Source: Janthinobacterium sp. 344
GTDB lineage: Bacteria; Pseudomonadota; Gammaproteobacteria; Burkholderiales; Burkholderiaceae_D
Direction of reading: 5' to 3'
Assembly (NCBI RefSeq): GCF_900112025.1
Contig: NZ_FOKL01000004.1
Location: 73,344 to 137,343, forward strand
Length of the DNA stretch: 64,000 nucleotides
The notes under the pieces are model-generated. The model did no database searches. It was not told the origin of the DNA and was given only the letters and a program-made list of their open reading frames with translations. Each line of letters begins with the position of its first letter. Position 1 is the stretch's first letter. Shown piece by piece: positions 21,856 to 29,900 of the stretch. The translations under genes were made by a program, and so were the position numbers.

Positions 21856-22408
21856 ACGCCCCGCCCCCAAGCAGCACATACAGCGGGCCCACGGTGGCCC
21901 AAGCGCGCAACGAGACGCCAGCCCCAACCAGCAACCCGACCGACGCCACCAAAGCGCGCACCACCACACCCGACCAAAACCAAGCACACGCCGACAACGG
22001 CCCCACGACCAGCACCTCCGGCAGCCACGGAGCCGGCAGCACCCCCGCCAGCCGCACCAGGTCCGCCCCAAGGTCCACCACCAGCGCCAACAGGCGCGCC
22101 AAGGCGGACACGGGACCCACGCCAACCGACACCAAGAGCGAGGAAAAATGGCCGGCCGACACCACCGTCACCCACACCGCCACGAACACCATCACCAACA
22201 GCGCCACCGCCAGGAGCGCCACCGCATCGAACACCACCACCCCCCCCCCGTCAGAAACCAAGTTGCCACTATTGAGCACGGTGCGCACGTCCGCAAAGCC
22301 CAGGTCGCCCAGCAGCTTGCGCAGGTCGGCCATGGCCACGCGCTTGGCGCGGCCGACATTGATACCGCGCAAGAATGCCACTTGCTGACTGTTTTGACTC
22401 TGTGCCAT
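21856..22408 (-). pseudogene. DUF1697 gene, normal front third and altered rear
   Basis: Residues 1-52 (22,408 to about 22,253) are ordinary DUF1697: QQVAFLRGINVGRAKRV, MADLRKLLGDLGFADVRT and LNSGNLV. From about 22,252 the same frame enters the abnormal tract but keeps family spacing. VTVVSA (expected VTVxSA), VVGPLSACAWFWSG (expected xxGPxxAYVWxPDG) and LRAWATVGPLYVLL near residue 168 (expected TRNWATVxKLxALL) are followed by the normal family end at about residue 182. DUF1697 proteins are ~180 residues of unknown function. AGGAGA precedes the ATG. The gene stands 14 bases downstream of the histidine kinase, on the same strand. It marks the right boundary of the tract inside a coding frame and shows the tract was not simply inserted there. 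Confidence 0.85.
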
Positions 22409-22422
22409 GCGTTTCTCCTCGC

Positions 22423-23982
22423 CTAGCTGCTGCTTTCCGGCAACGGCGTCACCTTGGGCAAGCGCAGCAGGAATGTTGCGCCCTGTCCCAGCGTGCTGCT
22501 GACCGTGATGGTGCCGCCAAACTGCTTGGCAATCAAGTTGAACACGATATTCAAGCCCAGTCCCGTGCCGCCCTGCCCGCGCCGCGTGGTGACAAACGGA
22601 TCAAATACGCGGTCGAGCATGTCCGGCGCGATGCCGCGGCCGTTGTCGCGCACCTGCATCTCGATCCAGTCCTGCTCGCTGCGCACGCCGATATGGATGA
22701 TGCCGGCCGTATCGGCATCGAACGCGTGCTCGACGCAGTTCAGCACCAGGTTGGTCAGCACTTGCGCCAGCGCGCCCGGATAACTGTCGAGCATGATGCC
22801 GGGCGGGCAATCGATGTCGATGGCGATGCGCGTCTTTTTCAGGGTCGGCTGCAGGCTCGAGATCACCTCGCCGATATAGTCGCGCAATTCGAACAAACGG
22901 CGCGCCTCGCTGACCTGGTCGACGGCGATCTGCTTGAAGCTGTGGATCAGATGCGCGGCGCGGTAGGCATTGTTCATGATCAGGCGCGCGCTTTCGCCGG
23001 CCGTCTCCAGGTAGCGCACGATATCGGTCTTTTTGACGCCGCCGCCCGCCACCGCCGCGCTGATGCTGTCGGTGGCTTCCTTCAGCACCGAGGCGCTGGT
23101 CAGCGCGATGCCCACGGGGGTATTGATTTCATGCGCCACGCCGGCCACCAGGCTGCCCAGCGAAGCGAGCCGTTCCGACTGCAGCAACGATTCCTGCGCG
23201 CGGCGCAGCTCGTCCATCGCCTGCGCCGTCTCCTGCTGCGAGCGGCGCGCCATCTCCTCGGCCTCGCGGCTGCCTTCGATGATGGACTTGAGCTTGCGCT
23301 GCACGGCATTGAAGCCGCGGATCACGTCGCCCAGTTCGTCGCGCCGGTTTTCCGGCAGCTCCTCGACGTCATCGCTGCCGCGCGTGGCCAGGTCGAACAA
23401 GCCGTCGCGCAACTGCTTCAAGGGACCGAAGACGATGCGCAGGCTCAAGGCCAGCGCGCCCACGAGAATGATGTCAAGTAGCAACACTTCCACCACCTTG
23501 CGCCGCACCTCGCTGCGCAGGGCCGCATCGATCTGCTCGCGGCTGAAATTGACGATGACCTTGCCCACGATCACGGGTTTGCCGCCGGTGGCGGCCGCCA
23601 CGGCATCGCGGAACACCAGCGGCGCCTCGACGGGCGTGCCGCCGATGGCCACGTCCGTGGTCAGCGGCACCAGGGCGCCCGTGGCGTCGCGCACTTCGCC
23701 GGCGAACAGGCCCACCGACGCGTCGTAGACGCGGATGCCGACCAGTTCCGGCGGCAACATTTCCGCGGCGACGATGCTGTCGACCTTGGATTTGTCCAGG
23801 TCCCACAGGGCGGAAGGCAAGCTGGTCTGCAAGCGCGTCAGCACGCCGCTGCGCAGGCGCGCGCTGCCTGACTCGAGTTCCTTGCTCAGGGTATATTGGG
23901 TGTAACTGCCGGAAATGCCCAGCACCAGCGTCACGATGACGACAAAAAGCAAGGTCAGCCGGACTTGGATACTCACCATCAA
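22423..23982 (-). CDS. Membrane sensor histidine kinase
   Basis: 519 residues. Transmembrane helix 1 spans about 8-24 and an extracytoplasmic sensor part about 30-160. Helix 2 spans about 163-184, followed by a HAMP region and a coiled coil rich in Glu/Arg/Gln (235-270). The HisKA H-box GVAHEINTPVG follows with His284, and the HATPase motifs are DNGRGIAPD, FDPFVTT and GGTGLGLNIV. It should autophosphorylate at His284, but no response regulator is adjacent, so its partner is unknown. It is divergent from the 24,187 gene and is followed by DUF1697 with a 14-base gap. Two ATGs (23,982 and 23,979) are possible starts. No abnormal composition: the tract ends about 170 bases downstream of its stop. 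Confidence 0.88.
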   Translation of the reverse strand: MMVSIQVRLTLLFVVIVTLVLGISGSYTQYTLSKELESGSARLRSGVLTRLQTSLPSALWDLDKSKVDSIVAAEMLPPELVGIRVYDASVGLFAGEVRDATGALVPLTTDVAIGGTPVEAPLVFRDAVAAATGGKPVIVGKVIVNFSREQIDAALRSEVRRKVVEVLLLDIILVGALALSLRIVFGPLKQLRDGLFDLATRGSDDVEELPENRRDELGDVIRGFNAVQRKLKSIIEGSREAEEMARRSQQETAQAMDELRRAQESLLQSERLASLGSLVAGVAHEINTPVGIALTSASVLKEATDSISAAVAGGGVKKTDIVRYLETAGESARLIMNNAYRAAHLIHSFKQIAVDQVSEARRLFELRDYIGEVISSLQPTLKKTRIAIDIDCPPGIMLDSYPGALAQVLTNLVLNCVEHAFDADTAGIIHIGVRSEQDWIEMQVRDNGRGIAPDMLDRVFDPFVTTRRGQGGTGLGLNIVFNLIAKQFGGTITVSSTLGQGATFLLRLPKVTPLPESSS

Positions 23983-24131
23983 TCAACGCTCCCCTTGCCA
24001 GGCTTGCCGCCGGCCCGCGGCGCGGGCGCATGTGCGTCAGCAAAAACACCGCCTGGAGCAAATGTACGGTATGACATGCTTATTGGCAAGATTTACAGCA
24101 GCCCTGCTGGCAACAGGGGCATTGATCCAGG

Positions 24132-24162
24132 TTGAGACATTGCGTCATGGCAATGGTAATAT
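24132..24162 (+). promoter_or_regulatory. Possible sigma-70 promoter of the 24,187 operon
   Basis: TTGAGA (24,132-24,137) and TAATAT (24,157-24,162) with a long 19-base spacer, 24 bases before the ATG at 24,187. An AAAGGAG ribosome binding site follows. The spacer is longer than ideal, so this is a weak call. The 200-base divergent gap with the histidine kinase must hold promoters in both directions. Confidence 0.35.
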
Positions 24163-24186
24163 CCCGCAATCATCAAAGGAGTCGTC

Positions 24187-24525
24187 ATGGCGGTCACGCA
24201 TCAACATCTACCCCTGGAACAAGTTCGTCCCGGCATGGTCCTGTCGGATGTCTTGCTCGATGCGCATGGACAAGTGCTGTTGCCGCAAGGCGCGGTACTG
24301 ACGGAAAACATGCTGGCCCTGATGCCGCGTCACGGCATCGACATGCTGCCGATCCAGGCGCCGCCGCCGTCGCCGGAAGAAGTCGCCGCGCAGCAGGCCG
24401 CCCACCGCGAACGGCTCGCTTACCTGTTCCGCAAGCACGACCCGGAGAATCCTGACGAGGCTGCCACGACCTTGCTGCGCAGCTATGTCACGACTTACCG
24501 CCTGGGCACGGGAGAAGCGCCATGA
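24187..24525 (+). CDS. Small protein related to the front of HD-GYP-type regulators
   Basis: 112 residues, no signal peptide or membrane helix. The front reads LEQVRPGMVLSDVLLDAHGQVLLPQGAVLTE and RHGIDML. This is the short beta-rich module often found ahead of HD-GYP phosphodiesterase domains, here standing alone. The rest is charged and has a repeated AAQQAAHRERL-type helix. Its stop overlaps the start of the HDOD gene (ATGA), so the two are coupled, and together they resemble a split regulator. Function is unknown; a link to c-di-GMP or stress signalling is inference from context only. Confidence 0.75.
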   Translation: MAVTHQHLPLEQVRPGMVLSDVLLDAHGQVLLPQGAVLTENMLALMPRHGIDMLPIQAPPPSPEEVAAQQAAHRERLAYLFRKHDPENPDEAATTLLRSYVTTYRLGTGEAP

Positions 24526-25367
24526 GCGCCCTGCTGACACTCGACGATATCGTCGCCCACCTCGACGACCTGCCTTCGCTGCCGGCCGTGGTGATGGAAC
24601 TCTTGAACAGCATCGACCAGGAAGACGTGGATATTTCCGTGCTGGCGAAAAAAGTCTCGTATGACCAGGCCTTGACGGCAAAGACCCTGCGCTTGGCGAA
24701 CTCGTCGCAATACGGCCTGCAAGTGAAAGCCACCACCATCCAGCAGGCGATTACTTATCTGGGCTTCCAGACCACGCGCAGCCTGATCACCTCGGCCGCC
24801 ATCACGGGGGCCTTTCCGGAAGGGCGCTGCGCCGGGTTCGATGACAAGGCCTTCTGGCGCCATTCCGTGGCGACGGCCGCCTGCGCCAAGGTACTGGCGC
24901 GGCAGATCCGCTTCAACCAGGATTACGCCTTCACGGCCGGTTTGCTGCACAACATCGGGCGCCTGGTGCTGGTCAGCAGTTTTCCCGCGCAATACGCGCA
25001 AGTCATCGCGCACCAGGCGGCGCACGATTGCAGCCTGCTCGAGGCCGAGCAGGCGGTACTGGGCGTGGACCACGTGCAGGCGGGCGTGGCGCTGGCCGAG
25101 CACTGGAATTTCTCCGATACGACACGACTGGCGCTGGGCAACTATCTGCAGCCGGAAACGCCGGGCGCAGGTTTCCTGGCCGCGCTGGTCCACGTGGCCA
25201 ATGCCATCGTCTGCGCGCTCGACCTGGCGCAGGCGGGCGACGACATGGTGCCGCGCGTCTCGCCGGTGGCGTGGGATGCGCTGGGCCTGGGCGAGGAAAC
25301 GTATCTGCAGCTGTTCCGCGAAACGGAACTGCGCTACGACGAAATCACCACGGCGCTGCTGGGCTAG
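24522..25367 (+). CDS. HDOD-domain signalling protein
   Basis: 281 residues, almost entirely one HDOD domain. It shows LPSLPAVVMELL near residue 20 and KVSYDQALTAKTLRLANSS near 50. IQQAITYLGFQTTRSL follows near 85 and the late FTAGLLHNIGRLVLV, where the HD-like pair is degenerate (H-N instead of H-D). A VDHVQAGVALAEHW stretch lies near 185. HDOD proteins are non-catalytic relatives of HD-GYP domains and act in signalling. Translation is coupled to the preceding small protein. A strong hairpin follows the gene at 25,395-25,424. Confidence 0.9.
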   Translation: MSALLTLDDIVAHLDDLPSLPAVVMELLNSIDQEDVDISVLAKKVSYDQALTAKTLRLANSSQYGLQVKATTIQQAITYLGFQTTRSLITSAAITGAFPEGRCAGFDDKAFWRHSVATAACAKVLARQIRFNQDYAFTAGLLHNIGRLVLVSSFPAQYAQVIAHQAAHDCSLLEAEQAVLGVDHVQAGVALAEHWNFSDTTRLALGNYLQPETPGAGFLAALVHVANAIVCALDLAQAGDDMVPRVSPVAWDALGLGEETYLQLFRETELRYDEITTALLG

Positions 25368-25394
25368 CCGGCGCAGTCAATCCAGGTAAACGCA

Positions 25395-25424
25395 AACGGC
25401 TCTCGCGGTGAAGCGAAAGCCGTT
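25395..25424. terminator. Hairpin between convergent HDOD and HTH genes
   Basis: Arms AACGGCTCTCGC and GCGAAAGCCGTT with a six-base loop and one mismatch. It lies 27 bases after the HDOD stop and 95 bases beyond the stop of the opposing gene. There is no run of T on either side, so it may be a weak or bidirectional terminator, or only an RNA-stabilising hairpin. Confidence 0.55.
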
Positions 25425-25518
25425 ATGGGTACTGCCTTGTTTCCGTCCTGCCCGGTCGACGCCAGCCTGTTACCGCCAGCAGCTACGCAAGCGGCACAGT
25501 CAGCGCGCGACCACCACA

Positions 25519-25845
25519 TCAGTGCGCGTAATTCGATTCTTGCGCATCGCCGCGGTCTTCCGCTTTTGGACGGCCCTGGGCGTCGGACAAACGATACTTG
25601 GTGCGACGGTCGCCCATCAGGTCGCGCAGGTCGCGGATGCTCATGCCCGTGACTTCGTGCATGCGGATCAGCAGGGAGGCGCCGACCGGCAGGCGGTGGT
25701 GGCGGATCTTGCTGATCACGGGTGGCGCCACTTCGAGCAGGCGCGACAGGGCTGCATCGTTTTTCAGCTGCATCTTACTCAGCAGAATGTCGAGCAGGTG
25801 GTTAGGGTTGTAACTCTCTTGCGATGCTAATGCATGATGTGCCAT
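25519..25845 (-). CDS. Small helix-turn-helix protein
   Basis: 108 residues. A helix-turn-helix is visible as LLDILLSKMQLKNDAALSRL then LEVAPPVISKIRHHRL (recognition helix) and GASLLIRMHEVTGMSIRDLRDLM. This is the Cro/CI-like layout of an XRE-family DNA-binding protein without a separate ligand domain. The C-terminal tail is charged and unstructured. The start at 25,845 has GAGGAAA seven bases upstream. It is convergent to the HDOD gene. Targets are unknown. Confidence 0.8.
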   Translation of the reverse strand: MAHHALASQESYNPNHLLDILLSKMQLKNDAALSRLLEVAPPVISKIRHHRLPVGASLLIRMHEVTGMSIRDLRDLMGDRRTKYRLSDAQGRPKAEDRGDAQESNYAH

Positions 25846-26482
25846 GATTTTTCCTCGTCTAGTGAATATTGAAAATAATGCCGATACGAACTTAAGGCTG
25901 GCTTAGAGTGTTTAAAAGTATTTCAAAAACCGTCAGCCTCCCCTCCTCCTATCGCCGCCTGCACAAGACCCGCACAGCCACGTCCAGCCAACGTGCGCAG
26001 CTTGCCGCGTGAGTAAAAGCACGTGCAATCCGGTGAAATGAATTGCATATAAGGCAATATACTAGTCCAAACAGGCAGCATCCGCGCCTGGCGCAACCTC
26101 CCCGATTGTTAAATATCAATCAAGGTGCTGGTTGGCTTGGCAACGATGCCATTTCAACACATTAGGATGCCAGCGGGCGCACACAAGGCTTTGCAGCAAC
26201 TTGTTACAAATCAATGGTGCGGTAAGGCAATAAATGCTTTTCGGCATCATCTTCGGCGACGGCGGAGGGATGCTGAAACCTTGTCTGCAAGGTAAGCACG
26301 GCATGGCCCGTCCCGGCGATTTACGCTAAACTATGGCCTGAACTTGCAGCGCGCCTGCCACCGGGCAGCCAGGGATGCCCGGCAGCTCATCCACCGAGCC
26401 CCACCCTGAGCGGCCCCTGCGCCGCAGCAGCCTGCCCAGCCATCTTATTTGCCGCCCCATTTACCGATAAGCGCCAGACCCC
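25846..26482. other. Intergenic region, no gene seen
   Basis: 637 bases between the HTH gene (minus) and miaB (plus), with A+T-rich patches at 25,860-25,930 and 26,030-26,060 that should hold the promoters of both. One 62-codon minus-strand frame at 26,116-26,304 has no homology I recognise and no clear ribosome binding site. No tRNA, repeat or mobile element seen. Confidence 0.6.
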
Positions 26483-27850
26483 ATGCAGAAAAAAGTATTC
26501 ATTAAAACCTTCGGCTGCCAGATGAACGAGTACGACTCGGACAAGATGGCCGACGTGCTGGGCGCCTCCGATGGCCTGGTGCGCACCGATACGCCGGAAG
26601 ACGCCGACGTCATCCTGCTCAATACCTGCTCCGTGCGCGAAAAGGCGCAGGAAAAAGTGTTTTCCGACCTGGGCCGCCTGCGCGAACTGAAACTGGCCAA
26701 GCCGCACCTCTTGATCGGCGTGGGCGGCTGCGTGGCCTCGCAGGAAGGCGACGCCATCGTCAAGCGCGCGCCGTATGTCGACATGGTCTTCGGTCCGCAA
26801 ACCCTGCACCGCCTGCCGCAGATGATCGAGCTGCGGCGCGCCAGCGGCGACGCGCAAGTGGACATCAGCTTCCCGGAAATCGAAAAGTTCGACCACATGC
26901 CGCCGGCCAAGGTGGACGGCGCCTCGGCGTTCGTCTCCATCATGGAAGGCTGCAGCAAATACTGCAGCTATTGCGTGGTGCCCTACACGCGCGGCGAGGA
27001 AGTCTCGCGCCGCTTCGAGGACGTGCTGACGGAAGTGGCGGGCCTGGCCGCCCAGGGCGTCAAGGAAATCACCCTGCTGGGGCAGAACGTGAATGCCTAC
27101 CGGGGCGCGATGGAAGGCGGCGACATTGCCGACTTCGCCCTGCTGCTCGAATACGTGGCCGATATTCCCGGCATCGAACGCATGCGCTTCGTCACCAGCC
27201 ATCCGAAGGAATTCACGCAGCGCCTGATCGACGCCTATGCGAAAATCCCGCAGCTGGTCGACCACCTGTACCTGCCGGCGCAGCACGGTTCCGACAAGAT
27301 CCTCGGCGCCATGAAGCGCGGCTACACGGGCCTGGAATACAAGTCCATCATCCGCCGCATCCGCGCCGTGCGCCCGAACATGGCGATTTCCTCGGACTTC
27401 ATCGTCGGCTTCCCCGGCGAGACGCAGGCCGACTTCGACGCCATGATGAAGCTGATTCTTGATGTTGGCTTCGACAACAGCTACAGCTTCATCTTCAGCA
27501 AGCGCCCCGGCACGCCGGCCGCCAGCCTGGAAGACGACACGCCGCACGAGGTCAAGCTGGCTAGATTGCAGCAGCTGCAGGCGGCCATCGACGCCAATAC
27601 GCGCAAGTACAGCCTGGCCATGGTGGGCACGGTGCAAACCATCCTCGTCGAAGGCCGCTCGAAGAAGGACACGGATGACAGCGAGCTGCAAGGCCGTACC
27701 GAGAACAACCGCGTGGTCAATTTCGACGCCGGCCCGGACGGCTTGCTGCTGGTCGGCCAGCTGGTCGACGTGCGCATCACCGAAAGCCATTCCTACACCC
27801 TGCGCGGCGAATTGGTCGCCAGCGCCCCCGCATTGAAAAGAGCCAGTTGA
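26483..27850 (+). CDS. miaB: tRNA-2-methylthio-N6-isopentenyladenosine(37) synthase
   Basis: Radical-SAM methylthiotransferase that modifies A37 of tRNAs reading codons starting with U. The 455-residue length is usual. The first cluster is bound by three Cys, in FGCQMNEYD (residue ~12), NTCSVR (~49) and GGCVAS (~83). The radical-SAM triad is CSKYCSYC near 157-164, and a C-terminal TRAM domain carries VEGRSKKD. It is followed directly by a PhoH-like gene whose TTG start overlaps its stop, then by ybeY, corC and lnt, the classic order of this RNA-maturation and envelope cluster. Confidence 0.97.
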   Translation: MQKKVFIKTFGCQMNEYDSDKMADVLGASDGLVRTDTPEDADVILLNTCSVREKAQEKVFSDLGRLRELKLAKPHLLIGVGGCVASQEGDAIVKRAPYVDMVFGPQTLHRLPQMIELRRASGDAQVDISFPEIEKFDHMPPAKVDGASAFVSIMEGCSKYCSYCVVPYTRGEEVSRRFEDVLTEVAGLAAQGVKEITLLGQNVNAYRGAMEGGDIADFALLLEYVADIPGIERMRFVTSHPKEFTQRLIDAYAKIPQLVDHLYLPAQHGSDKILGAMKRGYTGLEYKSIIRRIRAVRPNMAISSDFIVGFPGETQADFDAMMKLILDVGFDNSYSFIFSKRPGTPAASLEDDTPHEVKLARLQQLQAAIDANTRKYSLAMVGTVQTILVEGRSKKDTDDSELQGRTENNRVVNFDAGPDGLLLVGQLVDVRITESHSYTLRGELVASAPALKRAS

Positions 27851-28911
27851 AAACCAAAGCCCCGATACAGCCGCATTACTTCATTCCCGAGCCGCTCGAC
27901 AACACGCGCCTGGCGCATCTGTGCGGCCCGCTCGATGAAAACCTGCGCCAGATTTCCGCCGCCCTCGACGTGACGATTTTCCGCCGCGGCGAGAAATTCA
28001 TCGTCGGCGGCAGCAACGCCGAACGCGCCGTGGAAATCCTCGAGCAGTTCTACGCCATCGCCAACAAGGTCGTGCCGCTGGAAGAAGTGCAGCTGGCCCT
28101 GGTGGAGCAGCGCGCCGGCCTGTCCGCCGCCTCGGAACACCACGCCAACGCGCCCGCCAGCACCTTCGTCGAACCGGACATCGCCAGCCCCGTGCTGAAG
28201 ACCCGGCGCGCCGACCTGCGCGGCCGCACGCCGCACCAGATCGCCTACCTGCGCGACATCCTCGAACACGACATCAGCTTCGGCGTGGGACCGGCCGGCA
28301 CGGGCAAGACGTATCTCGCCGTCGCCTGCGCCGTCGACGCGCTCGAACGCGATGCCGTCAAGCGCATCATCCTCACGCGCCCCGCCGTCGAAGCGGGCGA
28401 GCGCCTGGGCTTTTTGCCGGGCGACCTGGCGCAAAAGGTCGACCCGTATCTGCGTCCCCTGTACGACGCGCTGTACGATCTGCTCGGCTTTGACCGCACG
28501 CAGAAGCTGTTTGAAAAACAGGTGATCGAGATCGCCCCGCTGGCCTACATGCGCGGACGCACCCTGAACCACGCCTTCGTCATCCTCGACGAGGCGCAGA
28601 ACACCACCGTCGAACAGATGAAGATGTTCTTGACGCGCATCGGCTTTGGCAGCAAGGCCGTGGTGACGGGCGACGTCACGCAGGTCGACCTGCACAAGAG
28701 CCAGACCAGTGGCCTGATCGACGCCGTGCACGTGCTGAAAGACGTGCGTGGCATCGGCTTCACGCAATTTAACAGCACCGACGTGGTGCGCCACCCGCTC
28801 GTCGCGCGCATCGTCGACGCCTATGAAACGGCGCAGGCGGCCAATGCCGACGCCGCCCAGCTCCTCCCCCTGATCAAACCAGCAGCCGCCAAACATGTCC
28901 GAAAAAAATAA
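27847..28911 (+). CDS. ybeZ: PhoH-like ATPase
   Basis: 354 residues. The Walker A motif [11 protein letters not shown] lies near 144, the PhoH hallmark [17 protein letters not shown] near 180, and Walker B VILDEAQN near 243. YbeZ proteins are ATPases that work with YbeY in ribosomal RNA maturation. The start is a TTG at 27,847 overlapping the miaB TGA, and no better ATG is nearby. It overlaps ybeY by 17 bases, consistent with tight coupling. Confidence 0.92.
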   Translation: MKTKAPIQPHYFIPEPLDNTRLAHLCGPLDENLRQISAALDVTIFRRGEKFIVGGSNAERAVEILEQFYAIANKVVPLEEVQLALVEQRAGLSAASEHHANAPASTFVEPDIASPVLKTRRADLRGRTPHQIAYLRDILEHDISFGVGPAGTGKTYLAVACAVDALERDAVKRIILTRPAVEAGERLGFLPGDLAQKVDPYLRPLYDALYDLLGFDRTQKLFEKQVIEIAPLAYMRGRTLNHAFVILDEAQNTTVEQMKMFLTRIGFGSKAVVTGDVTQVDLHKSQTSGLIDAVHVLKDVRGIGFTQFNSTDVVRHPLVARIVDAYETAQAANADAAQLLPLIKPAAAKHVRKK

Positions 28912-29359
28912 ACTCTCGCTGTCCGTGCAATACCCGGACGCCCGCCTGGCAACCCTGATCACGCGCCCGAAAGTGCGCCGCTGGGTCAAGGCGGCCCTGT
29001 TCGCCCCCGCCGAATTCACCATCCGCTTCGTCGACGCGGAAGAGGGCCGTACCTTGAACCGCGACTACCGCGAAAAGGACTACGCCACCAACGTGCTGAC
29101 GTTCGCCTACAACGAAGGCGAAGAGCTCGGTGACGACGAGCCCACGCGCGCCGACATCATCCTGTGCACGGACGTGCTGGAAAAGGAAGCGGCCGAGCAA
29201 AAGAAGAGCGTGGAAGAGCACACGGCCCATTTGATCGTCCACGGCGTGCTGCATGCGCAGGGCTACGACCACATGGAGGACGAGGAAGCGGCCGAGATGG
29301 AGGGCCTGGAAACGGAAATCCTGGCCAAGCTCGGCATCACCGACCCGTACAAGGAGTAA
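28895..29359 (+). CDS. ybeY: Endoribonuclease YbeY (rRNA maturation factor)
   Basis: 154 residues. The zinc site [11 protein letters not shown] (HxxxHxxGxDH type) lies near residue 110, and the conserved [21 protein letters not shown] stretch sits near 50. It is a single-strand-specific endoribonuclease needed for 16S rRNA 3-prime processing and ribosome quality control. It begins inside the PhoH-like gene and is followed five bases later by a small DUF4259 gene that interrupts the usual direct ybeY-corC order. Confidence 0.95.
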   Translation: MSEKNKLSLSVQYPDARLATLITRPKVRRWVKAALFAPAEFTIRFVDAEEGRTLNRDYREKDYATNVLTFAYNEGEELGDDEPTRADIILCTDVLEKEAAEQKKSVEEHTAHLIVHGVLHAQGYDHMEDEEAAEMEGLETEILAKLGITDPYKE

Positions 29360-29363
29360 GCGC

Positions 29364-29783
29364 ATGGGAACCTGGGCGCTAGATGCCTTCGGCAACGACT
29401 ACGCCATGGATTGGGCGCAGGATTTGCACGACTATAAAACACTGGAACTGGTCGAGACGACGCTCGACAACGTCATCGACAGCACGCAAGCGGAACTCGA
29501 AGCGCCATTCGCCGCCGAGGCGCTGGCCGCGCTGGAAGTGATCGCCCGCCTCCTGGGCAGGCCGGGCGAGGACGACCCGGCCACCGCCGAGGTGGACGAA
29601 TGGGTCGCCGCCTGCAAGAAGAAAGTCACGCCGCCGCTGCTGGACAAGGCGCGCCTGGCGTTCGACAAGATCGTGGCGGAAACGTCGGAACTGCGCCAGT
29701 TGTGGCAGGACAGCGAGCATTTCACCGACTGGCAGGCGGACGTGGCCGATTTGCGCCAGCGCGTGCTGGGCAAGGAAGCCTGA
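29364..29783 (+). CDS. DUF4259 family protein
   Basis: 139 residues starting MGTWALDAFGNDYAMDWAQDL, the diagnostic DUF4259 front (MGTWG...FxND.A.DW). No signal or membrane segment; mostly helical. Function is unknown in the family. AAGGAG lies eight bases upstream of the ATG at 29,364, overlapping the ybeY stop region, so it is probably co-transcribed with it. A longer open frame upstream is a shadow of ybeY. Confidence 0.85.
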   Translation: MGTWALDAFGNDYAMDWAQDLHDYKTLELVETTLDNVIDSTQAELEAPFAAEALAALEVIARLLGRPGEDDPATAEVDEWVAACKKKVTPPLLDKARLAFDKIVAETSELRQLWQDSEHFTDWQADVADLRQRVLGKEA

Positions 29784-29900
29784 AACGTCGGGCAACGGAC
29801 CACTTCAGCGTATTAAATTTGCATCAAAAGCGGGGAAATCCGGTGCGGCCCCACTTTTGGTGTATCCTATAACCCTTCGCAACAACGGCTCACGCCTCCT

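Larger units (their letters stand above)
5821..22252. other. 16.4-kb strand-asymmetric tract, T-depleted on +, A-depleted on -
   Basis: Hand counts over four scattered 60-base lines give about A 35, C 43, G 19, T 3 percent on the + strand, against roughly equal A/T and C/G in the flanks; total G+C stays near 62 percent. The minus strand is therefore a G/T (keto) strand with A nearly absent. All three stop codons contain A, so the minus strand runs open for long stretches in every frame, and the T-poor + strand does too. The resulting 300-1,400-residue frames are compositional: Gly/Val/Cys/Trp/Leu-rich on minus, Pro/Thr/His/Gln/Lys-rich on +. Ghost genes listed separately show that this is altered ordinary coding DNA. 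Parts without a named ghost (about 5.8-8.9, 12.1-17.2 and 20.8-21.8 kb) hold hydrophobic minus-strand frames that I could not assign. Slightly milder stretches with T near 8-10 percent occur around 12,360-12,480 and 20,530-20,580. Confidence 0.93.

Noticed and set aside
5821-22252. Very long open frames on both strands (for example 7,702-9,717, 12,435-15,428 and 16,968-19,496 on minus; 6,539-8,935 and 15,815-18,286 on plus) as novel giant proteins
   Set aside because: Stop codons need T on + and A on minus, both nearly absent, so long frames are expected by chance. Products are low in complexity, overlap in several frames and lack consistent ribosome binding sites. Only the ghost families are supported.
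5821-22252. Tract as a mobile element or foreign insertion
   Set aside because: No integrase, transposase, terminal repeats or target duplication are seen, and homology to the interrupted DUF1697 gene continues inside the tract.
5821-22252. A complete diversity-generating retroelement
   Set aside because: No reverse transcriptase, no short template/variable repeat pair and far too long; kept only as an analogy for A-directed change.
5821-22252. Giant structured RNA or CRISPR/tandem repeat array
   Set aside because: No periodic repeat, spacer pattern or long inverted repeats can be seen; the ghost coding signals explain the sequence better.
26116-26304. 62-codon minus-strand frame
   Set aside because: No homology recognised, no ribosome binding site, and atypical codon use.
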